Shown here: positions 22,083 to 33,422 of the stretch, piece by piece
How positions within the stretch are numbered: the stretch's first letter is position 1
Layout: each line of letters opens with the position of its first letter
Assembly (NCBI RefSeq): GCF_037042905.1
Contig: NC_087252.1
Span: forward strand, 25,344,994-25,408,993
Source: Lytechinus pictus
Taxonomy: Eukaryota > Echinodermata > Echinoidea > Temnopleuroida > Toxopneustidae
Length of the DNA: 64,000 bases
Direction of reading: 5' to 3'
Notes under the pieces: model-generated
What the model was told of the DNA's origin: nothing
Database searches by the model: none
The model's input: the letters and a program-made list of their open reading frames with translations, nothing else
Position numbers and translations under genes: made by a program

Positions 22083-22519
22083 CCTATAGGCCTATAAAGG
22101 GGCTGAAACGTACATGTATATCGAGACTGAAAATTGCATCCAGAATGGGGGTCGATTTGTTTTTCTTATTTACTGATATTTTTATGGACGACAATCCCAA
22201 AGCCACACCGCTGTCTACAGTAGATCAAATACAAAATGTTGCACGTCGGAACTGCTCGGGTTTTCTCTAATTAATTGGTGGGATTATTGATAATTGAAAT
22301 CGCTGAGAATGAGATCAGAATGTGAAAGGAGTTTCGATGGATATTAGTAGCATTACAACCGAAACATAATGTTTCTTTCCTCAAGCATGCAGCAGATGAT
22401 CACTGCCGTGTAGGTCGGGCTGGCCTGGCCCGGCCGCGCCCGTTCAATCTTCAACAGCTACCCGCTTCGCCGGCTGACTGTGCTGCTGCTAAGTGGTGAA
22501 CAGGAAAGTTTTGTTGACC

Positions 22520-25500
22520 ATGGAATCAGGTACGGTACACATGCATGTAGTATAGGCCTAATCATCTGCTAGGCATATAAAATGTCGATAGCAATTTGTT
22601 TAGTTTAGCCTATATTAGGGTTGAGTAGAAATTGGGCAAAGGTTTAATAATTTGTAATTGAATCTTGAAAATTTACAAGCCTCTTATAAAAATTAATAAT
22701 TGTCTTGATCCTGTCTGATATCTTAATGTTAGAGATCTGGAAGGCCTCGAGATGTAACTAACTAAGGTTGGTGGGGTGGGGCTCCGGGTTGGACCTGCTT
22801 TTCAAGTAAAAGTGGGTTTGGTTTGTGAATTCATCTGGTAATGGAGGCTTTTGTTACTTTTGTTAATACTTCTGGGTTTTTTTTCTGCTGCTGTAGGATA
22901 CTCATCCTTTAGATGATGGGGATTGTTGACTATAAAAGGATGATACACAAACCTAAGGGTATAGTGTAATATGCCCCCATATTAGGCGCAATTGGAAATT
23001 ATGAATATGGTCCTCATGGACTGTATAACTAAGTGTTTATCATTAAAAAATCACTTTCTTTACTTCTTTAATATGATTGCAGATACGCTGCAGGCTGTGC
23101 ACTCTTTCCAGTGCCAATTCTGTGAAGAGGTGTTTTCATCCAGCATTCAGATGGCACAACACTGGCAAGACCACCACCAGGAGGACCACATAGAGCAGGA
23201 AACATCAATCTACCACCTCCTCCAGACAACAGCCTTTGATCTCACTCAGTCCATGGCCAACAGCGCGAGTGATGTCATCAAGGGTAGCAGTCGCTTGACC
23301 GATTCTAACCACCATGTCGCTCCTGAAAAGCGTTCCATGAAAGATGCCATGTACGAGGAGAATTTAGTATCGGAGGAAACATGTCAAGGACTCGGCCAAA
23401 CCAATTCTGTAGAGAGTTCAAGTCCAGTAGCTGTCTCTGTAAAATCTTCAGACTTGAAATCTGTCCCCAGGAAAGGATTGAAGGATTTCTGTTGTGAAAT
23501 ATGTGGTCGGACTTACACAACCACATCAAATCTGAACAAGCACTATCGCACACATACAGGTGTTCTCTACTTCTGTAGCCTTTGTCAGAAAGGTTTTAGA
23601 TATAAAGAGAGTCTAAAGAAACATGAAAAAGGCCATACACAAAGAAGGACTAAGAATCATGACTGTGTCTATCAGTGCCAATTTTGCCACAAGAATTTTC
23701 CTGACAAACTCAGATTAAGTATTCACTTCCGTTCTCATCCTATGGAGAAAACGCACAAATGCAACCAGTGTGAACGAACCTTTCTCTACAAAAGTGGATT
23801 AAGGCGACATATGCTTTCACATGCTTCTGAAAAGGCACATATATGTCCCCACTGTCCAAAAAGTTTCTTGACACTTCATAGTCTGAAGGCACATATCAAG
23901 ACCCATTCTGGCAAGAAGCCGTTCTCCTGTGACAAATGTGAAAAGGCTTTTGCTCAGAAGCTTACTTTAATCGAGCACATGAAATTACACGAGGACACTA
24001 GATCTTATAAGTGTAGCTACTGTGGAAAAGGTTTCCATCAGCGATCAACACTGTGGGGACATGAGAAGCTACACAAGCGTGAGAAGGTTCACAGATGCAG
24101 TAAATGCGAGGAACAATTTGGGACGTTGAAAGAACTTCGGAGGCATGAGAAGAAACATTGGCTGGATTCCGGGCTGCACAAAACTGTTGACATTGATGGG
24201 GAACCTGTCAAGGATTCTGTGCAAACGAAACGATTTGAATGTGATCTCTGTGGGGAAGCGTTCACCCAAAAGGCAGTGCTGCAAACACACTACAGGAGAC
24301 ATACGGGTGAAAAGCCATTTAAATGTAATGTATGTGGGAAACAGTTCAGACACTTGGCATCCAGCAAGAGACATGGTTTAATCCACAAAGGTATCAAACA
24401 GTATCATTGTGATATTTGTGGTAAATCATTCACCAAGAAGTCCTACTTGAAGTGGCATGTCTCCAAGCTTCACTCCACTGTTAATGACAGCAGACTGAAA
24501 GTTTGTGATGATACTTGTAAAGGGAATTCGGAAGCTACAGACTCCCAGTCGGTGACAGGAACTGCCTATGCCGATAGGTGGAATGAGGATCCAGATAGTG
24601 TGTTATCACTAGAGGATTGTGGTGGTAGTGATATGGAGTCTGATAATCAGAGACCATACAGTAGTTCAGAGGAGAAAGAAGGTCAGTGTAGAGATGAACT
24701 GGAGGACTTTGCACAAAAAGATGGATTTGGTGGTCAGAGAAAACAAAGTGATTGTGAGATTGACCAGATGGAGAGTCTGAATACCCCTGACCATCCAAGA
24801 TCGCAGATCATGGAGGGAACAAGCGTAATAGTGTCATTCCAGGATGTTTGCGATGTGCCAATCAATGAAGAATGTGTCCACACAATGAACGTCCTGGACC
24901 ATGTCATGCAACTGGCTGAGATTTCCCAAAGAGATGTTGAAGAGTGTCAGATCCAGATTGAAAATGTTCCGCTAGGTCAGGCAGCCCCAGGTGAAGGGAG
25001 AAGCATGGAAACTGATCCAGATAAGAATAAAACACTGCTACATTTATCTCTTGATGATGTAACCATTGGCAATCAGAAACCTTCTGCAGTCAAACCCTTT
25101 GTGTGTGAATTATGTGGACGAATGTACAGCTCAAACTCATGCCTTCTGAGACACAAGCAAACTCACCTGATCTCCAAGCCCCACAAGTGCAATCTTTGTG
25201 ACAAGTCCTATAGCCGACGACCACTCTTACGAGAGCACATTCAGTTCTCGCACAGTGAGCAGCAAAGGGTTCACCAGTGTTCATTCTGTGAGAAATCGTT
25301 TCCCAATGCGACTAGATTAGAATTGCATGTCCGTACCCACACACAAGATAAACCCTTCAAGTGCCGAGAATGCCAGAAGGGATTTGCGGACTCCAGCAAT
25401 CTCAGGAGACATGAACGCAGTCATAAGGGGTTGCGAACACATAAGTGCCCTCAGTGTGGACAGCTGTTCTCTGAGAAGCCTGCCCTTCAGCGGCATCAAG

Positions 25501-25856
25501 CCAGGCATCAAGGAGAGAAGAACTATCAATGTCAGCACTGCACCAAGTCATTTGTTCTGAAGACGGACTTACAGAGCCACATCATCTTACATAAAGCTGC
25601 CAAGGAGTCAGAATGCTCTGCTTGTGGTATGACATTCAAGCGACAAATCAGCTTCAATCTTCATCGGGCTACCACCAAGAAAAGTGCCAGGAAATGCAGG
25701 GTGTGTGGCATTGGATTTGCGAATGAATGCCAGAGACGCCAACATGAACTCAGTGAGCATAAGTTTATTATCAATCACTCAGGGTTTGTCTGTGGGTGCT
25801 GTGGGAAGAGTTTTGATAGGCTCTGTAAAATGGTCAACCATGTAAGAGAGCATTAA
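22520..25856 (+). CDS. C2H2 zinc-finger protein, about 21 fingers
   Basis: Two coding exons, 22520-22529 and 23083-25856, give 927 aa. I chose the ATG at 22520 because it has a strong context (GACCATGG) in a GC-rich first exon, its donor GGTACG follows after 10 nt, and it joins in frame to the TTGCAG acceptor to read MESDTLQAVHSFQC. The alternative unspliced ATG at 22992 would translate intron. Finger 1 is at about residues 12-35, fingers 2-12 at about 139-469 and fingers 13-21 at about 676-927, separated by an acidic, Ser-rich spacer. Linkers are often HTGEKP-like (HTGEKPFKC). Finger 19 (SECSACGMTF) lacks its second zinc-binding histidine. The likely role is a nuclear DNA-binding regulator; target and orthology cannot be told from the sequence. 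Confidence 0.88.
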
Positions 25857-25880
25857 TGAAATGTCAAAGTTTCAGAACAG

Positions 25881-26467
25881 TGAAAGGAGAATGAAACCTT
25901 TGGAACAAGATAGCTTGTGTGAAAACAGAAAAATCAAAGAAACAGATCAATGAAAGATTGAGAAAAATCAGACAAATAATGAGAAAGTTATGAGCATTTG
26001 AATATTGTGATCGCTAATGCTATGGAGATCCTCACATTGGCAATGCGACAAAGATGTGTGATGTCACTTGTGAACAACTCTCCCCATTACTTTAGTATAT
26101 ACTTCACTTAAACTGCCTCTTTTATCACATCTATCAGTATATCATGTGTTCTTTCTATAGGAGGGCATGTAATACAGATTTTTAAATAATACATCATAGA
26201 TAAAGAGTTTGTATCACCATAAGAAAAAGAAACATTTTGGGGGTATTTTATAGTCCATCAAAGGGAAAGCTGTTCACATGTGACATCACACATCCTTGTC
26301 GCATTGCCAATAGGAGGATCTCCATAGCATTAGTGATCACAATATTCAAATGCTCATAACTTTCTTATTATTTATCTGATTTTTCTCGAACTTTCTTTGT
26401 TTTTATTCTTTGATTTTTTTTGTTTCGACACAAGCCTACTTGTTCCAAAGGTTTCATTCCCCTTTAA
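25881..26467. mobile_element. TTAA-type foldback MITE in zinc-finger 3' UTR
   Basis: Same family as 7494-8076 and 29076-29667: ends AGGAGAATGAAACC and GGTTTCATTCCCCT, with inner arms including TGAGCATTTGAATATTG and complement. The left site reads TGAA (one change from TTAA); the right is TTAA (26464-26467). It begins 25 bp after the stop codon at 25856. Confidence 0.8.
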
Positions 26468-26853
26468 ACAATGATCTTTGAAATTTCTGCAAATGGTGAC
26501 TGGGGAGGGGGACTTCACAATTTGAATTTTTTTTTCTCCATGATAGTTATAAATTCATGATACATATTATAGCCCGATAGGCAAGACCTGTCTACTTATA
26601 TTTTGTGCTGTAGTCTTCTTTCGTCCCCATTTTTTCTTTTCTCCGCTAATTATAAAGTCATAGGGGATGATGGTCACTGCTCCTAAAGTGCCATTCCTGA
26701 TTGTATTCCAAGTCCAGAACTAAGCAAGCCAATGAGATTAGAGGTTTTTGTTGGAAATGAATGTTAATAATAAAAAAATGTAATATAATTATAAAAGAAG
26801 AATATCCATTTTGTTATTCTATGTTGGTGATTTTCAATCTGTTGTGCTTTAAG

Positions 26854-26859
26854 AATAAA
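26854..26859 (+). promoter_or_regulatory. Candidate polyadenylation signal of the zinc-finger gene
   Basis: AATAAA about 1 kb after the stop codon; another overlaps an A-run at 26768. If used, the 3' UTR would contain the whole foldback element at 25881-26467. Confidence 0.4.
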
Positions 26860-27017
26860 GGTACCTAAATTTAACAATAGAATGTCATTTTTTTCTGCTC
26901 TATTAGACAATATTACCTTGTCGATTTAAACTCTAAAATTCCTATTGTCTTGAACATTAGGATTATTGACAAATCTAATTAAGATCAACCCAGTGATATT
27001 TGAGCTGTATTGAAGAC

Positions 27018-27041
27018 GGGGGGGGGGGGGGGGGGGGGGGG
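27018..27041. repeat. G24 homopolymer
   Basis: A run of 24 G, the longest single-base G run in the window. Confidence 0.9.
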
Positions 27042-27628
27042 AGGTTCATGATGACCGAAGACCCCTTTCTGATTTAATCTTAAATTAAAGGGGTACCCAG
27101 GCTAAAAATAATTGTTTATAAATAGAGTAAATTTCAGAGAGCAAAATACTGTAAATTTTAAAATCTGATAACAAATGTTGAAGTTATTGAATTATAGATT
27201 TTTAGCAATATTTTGTGAAAAAGTTATATGCATGTCATCATGTCCCCACTTTCCATTTTTCCTATTTTATTACATGAATATCATAAATATCTCATATTTT
27301 CATACATGTGGGTATGTTATGTCTCCCTCATAATAAAGTAAGTTGCAGCAATAAATTTTTAATCTATTGAATCAGCTGTCAATCCATTTTTTTTTTCAAT
27401 TTTCAATTTCAAAAAGACCCCAACATAATTGCATATGATAAATAACAAAAAGAAAGTTGGGATATGACATCAGTTTGCTCATTGAACATTCATGAACACA
27501 TGCATAAGAACTATTTTATTGAATAATGAGAATCTTTAAAATGTAATAGCTTTGTTATTCTTTGTCAGATTTTGATCGTTTTTTCAGTACTTTGTGAGCC
27601 TGATTTTTCTTTAGAGACAGCATGGAGT

Positions 27629-28456
27629 CCCGGGGGGGGGGTGGGGCAGTCAAATATATTGCTGTACACACGTAGTCTGCAGGCACAGACCCTGATTGGA
27701 ACTTTGATCAATAAGTGTGCCTCCACGCAAAGACTAGCACATACAAAACTTGCTGTTCCAATAGTCTGCAGGCACAGACCCTGATTGGAACTTTGATCAA
27801 TAAGTGTGCCTCCACGCAAAGACTAGCACATACAAAACTTGCTGTTCCAATACTGAGCGAGAGAACCTTCAGTACACAAGGCATGAGTAGGCTGCACATT
27901 CAGACCCTTAACTCGAGTGAAGGGTTTGCCCAGCAGACTAGTACACACGCGTGACCAAAACAAAAATGCGTGTGAAGGTATTTTTTTCAGTTTTGGACGA
28001 GGGCCGCGCGTACACTCGTTAAGGGTATTAAAAACACCGATTTTTTTTTTTAAAAGTGGTTTTGAAAGACTGGTCAATGGTCAATCGCGGGGTCAAACGT
28101 ATTTGGGGTATTTTTTTCCAAAGCTTATTTTTAAGACCAGCCAAACGTGTTTAGGGTATGTTTTTCCCCCGGGGTTTTTCCTCTTCGTTTCTGAAAAGAG
28201 TTCGGGTTCTTCCTGATTGTAAGCAGCGGACCTGCTGGGAAACGGGAAAACGGTCGTGAAATTTGTCAAACTTGTTTATAGGGGTCATATTTTGGCGACA
28301 ACTTTTTTTGGGGCCAAAATGTGTCAATGAAACCCGCGAAAAACTTGTTTAGAGGGTTATTTTGCACACAGAGAAAAACTCGTTTAGGGGTGTTTGGAAA
28401 TAATTTGGTCACGCATGTGTACAACAATACATTTGACTGCCCCCCCCCCCCCCCGG
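27629..28456. mobile_element. hAT-like MITE with poly-G/poly-C ends, copy 1
   Basis: Flanked by CATGGAGT on both sides (27621-27628, 28457-28464). The inverted ends are CCCGGGG with a G run then GGCAGTCAAATATATTGC, and the complement CATTTGACTGCCCCC at the right. The interior is shared with 51847-52295 (GACTGGTCAATGGTCAATCG, AGAGAAAAACTCGTTTA). An 8-bp duplication fits hAT; there is no transposase. It is itself interrupted by 27673-27940. Confidence 0.8.
27673..27940. mobile_element. 268-bp insertion with 9-bp target duplication and internal 89-bp repeat
   Basis: GTACACACG occurs at 27664-27672 and 27941-27949. The insert ends TAGTCTGC and GCAGACTA, with partial inward similarity for about 20 bp. 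An exact 89-bp tandem duplication spans 27673-27852. A 9-bp duplication with inverted ends suggests a Mutator-like non-autonomous element, by inference. Confidence 0.75.
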
Positions 28457-28474
28457 CATGGAGTACCCCTTTAA

Positions 28475-29075
28475 AGCAGACTGTTAACAAGTATTGTGGT
28501 GGGAACGGGCCTACTGGGAAACGGGGAAAACGGTCGTGAAATTTGTTAAACTTTTTTAGGGGCCATATTTTTGCGACAACTTTTTTGGGGCCAAAAAAAG
28601 TGACAAAATTTTGCAGCGCTATCTGTGTACGTTCCGGAAAGGTCGAAGGAGGGCGAAGAGTGTGATGGCCCCAATTTCCCTTTAATTGTAAAATCCAGAG
28701 GCAAGCATGGCAAGAAAGAAGTTTTGAGAAAAAAAATCCTGAGTGATAGAGGGGAAGAGGTTCACAATATGAAGATGTAAAATAGAGGAAGGAGAATGGG
28801 TGAATTAGCATGTGCAAGGCCTAGTTTTGCATACGAGAATCAAGCCTGGGGGGCCCCGTTTCATAAGATTACCTATTGTAACTTTGCCATTAATATGACA
28901 ACTTCCATGGTAACTTGGCTGCACCCCCCCCCCCCCTGAATATTTTGGGCCTATAGCTAGGCCTATGGGGATGACAATACACAGTTAAAATAGGCAACCG
29001 GACTCAGCAACCAATCACAAGCAATTAGGTTTCCATGGTAGTTACAATTAATATTAACGGTTACAATTTTAAGTC
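28475..29075. other. Repeat fragments between two TTAA elements
   Basis: 28508-28605 repeats part of the interior of the 27629-28456 element (GGAAAACGGTCGTGAAATTT, GCGACAACTTTTTTGGGGCC), as a separate partial copy. 28855-29060 has GCCCCGTTTCATAAGATTAC and an inverted partner near 29030 (GGTTTCCATGGTAGTTAC), a decayed MITE with a C15 run. No gene. Confidence 0.5.
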
Positions 29076-29667
29076 TTAAAGGAGAATGAAACCCTTGAAA
29101 CCAGCTGAATCCATATCAAAGAGAAAAATCAAAGAAACATATTGTTGAAAGTTTGAGGAAGATTGAATGAATAATAAGAACGTTATGAGCATTTGAATAT
29201 TGAGATCACTAATGCCATGTAGATCCTCCTATTGGCAATGCGACCAAGATCTGTGATGTCACACACGTACAACACCCTCATTACTTTAGTACTTATTTCA
29301 CTTATATTCTCACTTTTATAGAGTCTTTCACAAGGTATGGTGTTCTTTTTATGAGAGGACAAGTACAGAGGTTTCACAACATTATATCATTGATGAATCG
29401 TTTGTCATATGATTAGAATGAGCAAAAAGAGATGTTTTGGGGTATATTTTCAGTGTCCAAAAGGGGAGAGTTGTTCATCTGTGACATCATAGATCTTGGT
29501 CGCATTGCCAATGGGAGGATCTCCATAGCATTAGTGATCTCGACATTCAAATGCTCATAACTCTTCTATTGCTAGTCCTACTTTACTCAAACTTTTGTTG
29601 ATCTTATTCTTTGATTTTTCTGCTTTCACTAAAGCTAACTTGCTCCAAGAGTTTCATTCTCCTTTAA
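29076..29667. mobile_element. TTAA-flanked foldback MITE, AGGAGAATGAAAC ends
   Basis: TTAA at 29076-29079 and 29664-29667 flanks AGGAGAATGAAAC and GTTTCATTCTCCT. It has the same arms as 7494-8076 and 25881-26467. The best-preserved copy of the three. Confidence 0.85.
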
Positions 29668-29947
29668 TGAAACGGGCATCAGATGATCAGAAGAAACAAT
29701 TCCTTAATCAATATTACATAATAGTACTAATAAATTGGTTTGACCCTCCTTACGCTAAGCCTTAAATGCTGATAAAAGAATTTCCCCTGCCCCCCCCCCC
29801 CCCAGTTTATTATCATGATTATAGAGCAACCTATCGGCCTAATACTTAATATTGCGGAAATATTTTTTTTTGCTTTTTTGCAGTGATGAATTTGGTATAT
29901 CGCCCTCTATTGGGAACCTTAAGTAATACTGGGCGATGAAGTGGCAT

Positions 29948-30433
29948 CATGATCTCTCCACTAATACCGTGTTTACACTTAATCGGCATTTGGTTCTGAA
30001 CCAATTGCCGATGCAGAATCGGCATTTGGATTGCGTTTACACGTTGTTACAGCTCGCGGTTCAGAACCGCGAGCCGATGCAAAAACCTGAAATGATACGC
30101 ATACCTACAATATACGTCATAATAAAGACAACGCTGGATCAGTGCGCTTACAATTACGTCACAATGGTAAAGTAATTGAAATGCGCACAAATTGCCGGTG
30201 CAGAATCGGCTTTCTGTTTACACGTAGTAAAAAAGCCGATTCTGCATCGGCTCGCGGTTCAGAACCTACTACTTTAGTGGTGGTGCAAATTGCCGGTTCT
30301 GAACCGCGAGCCGATTCAAGTTGCTCGCGTTTACACGCTGTGAAAAAGCTTATGCTGAATCGGCTCGCGGTTCAGAACCGCGAGCCGATTCAAATGCCGA
30401 TTAAGTGTAAACACGGTATAAGTGGAGAGATCC
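29948..30433. mobile_element. Palindrome-rich MITE with 8-bp target duplication
   Basis: AGTGGCAT at 29940-29947 and 30434-30441 flanks the element. The inverted ends are GATCTCTCCAC, then TACCGTGTTTACACTTAATC, then GGCATTTG. The inside is a scrambled array of CGGTTCAGAACCGCGAGCCG palindromes (near 30055, 30250, 30300 and 30370) alternating with GTTTACACG words. No protein. An 8-bp duplication fits hAT. Confidence 0.8.
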
Positions 30434-30441
30434 AGTGGCAT

Positions 30442-31687
30442 GCGCCTGTTTAATCCAAGTTCATACGAGGTTTGAGCCCTTGTCGCGTCTTTCATAATTA
30501 TGGTGACCGAGGTAGGTCCCCGCTAGAGTAAATAATCATATCTGACAATCACTTATACACTCACACACACCGTGTATAAGTTGATCAAAAATTAGGCCTA
30601 TATGAATTGTAGGCCTATCAGGTCCATGCATGCCCCCCATAAGGTGAAAATGGAACTTTTTATCTATATGATCACTCAGAAATTATTGTGATAAGCATAA
30701 TTATTTCAATTACCTTATGTCAGTCATTTCTAAGTTCTAACTCCATGCAACTAGTATAGATATAAGCAGATATATTGCAAGTTGATGTTATAGTGTTTTT
30801 CATGATGGGGGGGGGGGCTGACAAGCCCCTCAATTCCTGTATCAAGTTACCATTTCTATACACCGTGATCGATCTACAATATAAGCCTATATAATTTTGC
30901 TTTCTTAAACATCGATTTTCTTGCTCGGTCGCAAATCCCCCTCGCATAATATAGGAAATGTAGTTTTATTGGTTGACGTCACAACCTTCATGGTTGCCCC
31001 TCCCCTCCGCCATCTATCTCGGGGGGGGGGGGGTCGCTATATGCAGTGACACTTGGCATGATGCGGCCTGTACGCCGTCTGTATGCCAATTAATCGGACA
31101 ATGCTGGCACTTTGGATTGGATTTTGCCCTCTTCAACTTTTCACCACACTGCTTTGAATGACGTATATATAATTATATGCAGACCCCCCCCCCCATGAAT
31201 TTTAAGTGATAAACAGAGAGAGAAGATGAAAATAGTTCAACGGCTGGGTGTTGGAAAGGATATATGGGCTACAGCCCACAGAACTACATTCTTCTGCATG
31301 AGTATAGTCAACATAACCATGTTGGTAACTAACAACAGTGTGTCGATCCCCAAAAGGGACTAATGGTTAGAAAAAAAAATAAACCAACGTTTTTGGTAAA
31401 TAAGCACAGATAATGTGCATGGACCCCAAACATTTCTCTAAGGAAGAAAAAAGAAAATGGAAGAAGTAGAAAGGGGAAGGGGTGGGGGTAGGCCCTATTT
31501 TTTTAATACGTGAAAATCTTACAAAAATTATACTTTTGTAAGAAAAGGACTTTAGCTCGCTCGCAGCCTTTAGAAATTTAGTTATGTCTAGCCCTCTAAA
31601 ATATTTCGGCTTATTTACTGATTTAAAGCCATTGGTGTTAATCTGAATATTTTTGATAGCCATATGGCTCAGATAAAACCTGTTAAC
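30442..31687. other. Spacer without recognised content
   Basis: G runs at 30807-30816 and 31021-31033, and otherwise AT-rich DNA. Short frames show no domain. Confidence 0.4.
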
Positions 31688-31875
31688 AAAACACTGAGTA
31701 AAATTTTACCCAATATTGGGTAGAAAGGGAACATGCACTAAGTTTGCTGTGTATTTTTTTCCATATTGGGCTATTTCAACGCAAGATATTGCGTAAAAAT
31801 TATCTTTTTCCGTCTACCAACATGTATGTTCCCATTTTACCCAATAACGGGTAAACCTTTTTACAGAGTGAACTT
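31688..31875. mobile_element. MITE (ACACTGAGTAAAATTTTACC), copy 1
   Basis: Matches 53022-53246: both have ACACTGAGTAAAATTTTACC, TATTGGGTAGAAAGG, TTTGCTGTGTATTTTTTT and TTCCCATTTTACC. The two ends are inverted (GAGTAAAATTTTACCCAATA against TTTTACCCAATAACGGGTAA). Confidence 0.6.
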
Positions 31876-31879
31876 AGAC

Positions 31880-33414
31880 TACAGATATGGAGTACCATAT
31901 AGTTCACAAATATGATTCACAAATTAAAAATTTATTCGGATATAGGCGTACTTCTGCAATCTATTTTGTCAACAAAATTAATCGAGTCGTTAAATGGGAA
32001 GAGTATAGGAAATTAAATGAAAAAAAAAATTTAATTATAACAAGACGGTGTATTATAATTGCCACGAATATAAAGTCATATTGTAGAATTTCATGGTTTA
32101 AAATTCTACCTTATATAGACTACGGTTAAACCCATTCAGGTTTAATTATCAGAATACTCCTCATGTTTGAACTTCAATAATTTCTTGGCAGTGATCCCAT
32201 GTCAACGCAACGAATGTCCAAGGTCCTTGTTTGTTTTTGGACTTGACTCGTGTTTATAATCTTTATAATTGATGTCAAGTGCACTTTTAGCTTCACTCCT
32301 GAAAGACTTGAATACATATGCCTAAGGATGTCCCATTAAACAATGTCTACGACCGAGAAATATTTCAACGCGGATGGGGTGGTGAGAAAGCCTATAAGTT
32401 TACATTCTTTCGGGCATATAACTAACTGCCTCGATTTCACCTTCACGATATGCCCTTCACTCTTCCGGTCTCACTTTTACATCCTCTCTATATAGCTGCT
32501 ATTCCTACCCCATCAAAATGTACCGTTCTCGATATATTTGCAATATCGGTACTGATGCAGACCCCCCCCCCCCCATAAAAATAAAACCGCAGCCTTTGGA
32601 ACAGCAAATTATTATCATGAGACAGCTGGAGTCCCTCGATCTGATGTTGAAATGAAATTTCACAATCCATACAAAATTGCATACACGTGACTTGCCTGTC
32701 ATGAAGCATTATCATGTCATTGATTAATTTGCCTCAGTCGAAAAAAAGTGCATAATTATGACCATTTAGGCCAACGATATATACTGGGGTTTTTATGATT
32801 TTTTTCCAGAGCATTTATGATTTATGCAAATAGGGGCCTATTTGAACAATATTATTCTTGTAGGCTACTTCGAATGGGAGTTCAGTTCACTAGCTCTAGC
32901 TGACATTGAGTTGCTTTTATTATATAAAGTTTTGTTTAATTCTGTCTTGTTATAATGTTATTTTTATGTTGAATTAATGTTTGGTTTTGATGATAATCCT
33001 TGAATATCGGGATTTTTATCACTAACCTTTGATTTTTTCACTACTTGAGAGCAATGAGATCTTGAGGGAAATGCAAGGGAATTTTGATTGAGGGGGCAAG
33101 ACGAACTATTTTTTGCTTTTTTTTTTTTATTATTATTCAGTTTTTAATTAAAATTTTTACCTTTTCTTACACCTTTTTTGTCAATATAGGACTACTTTTA
33201 AAATGCACATAGAGGTGGACCCGATTTCCCTGAGCGGCTGTTTGTTCTTCCTTTTTCTAATGCGATTATAAATTATCATATAGAAAATATCGTTATGCAA
33301 AATAGAAGTCACAGTTAAGCTATAATTACCTCTGTCGGAATCTTTGCAAAAAAAAAAGGAAAAAGAAGAAGTAGATGAATTCAATTGAGCAGAGGTCAAT
33401 TAAATGTGGACAGC
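31880..33414. other. Spacer without recognised content
   Basis: AT-rich DNA with a C12 run near 32563. No frame longer than 80 codons and no domain seen. Confidence 0.4.
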
Positions 33415-33422
33415 CACCCAGA

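Larger units (their letters stand above)
27085..28474. mobile_element. TTAA-flanked foldback element split by a nested insertion
   Basis: TTAA at 27085-27088 and 28471-28474; ends AGGGGTACCC and GAGTACCCCT. The left arm includes GAGAGCAAAATACTGTAAAT and AATCTGATAACAAATG. The right arm near 27540-27628 is its inverse (CAGATTTTGATCG, CAGTACTTTGTGAGCCTG). The last 10 bp of the right arm are separated from the rest by the inserted element at 27629-28456. Confidence 0.75.

Noticed and set aside
28266-28817. 183-aa minus-strand frame
   Set aside because: Runs across a mobile-element border, C-runs and repeated interior sequence; no domain.
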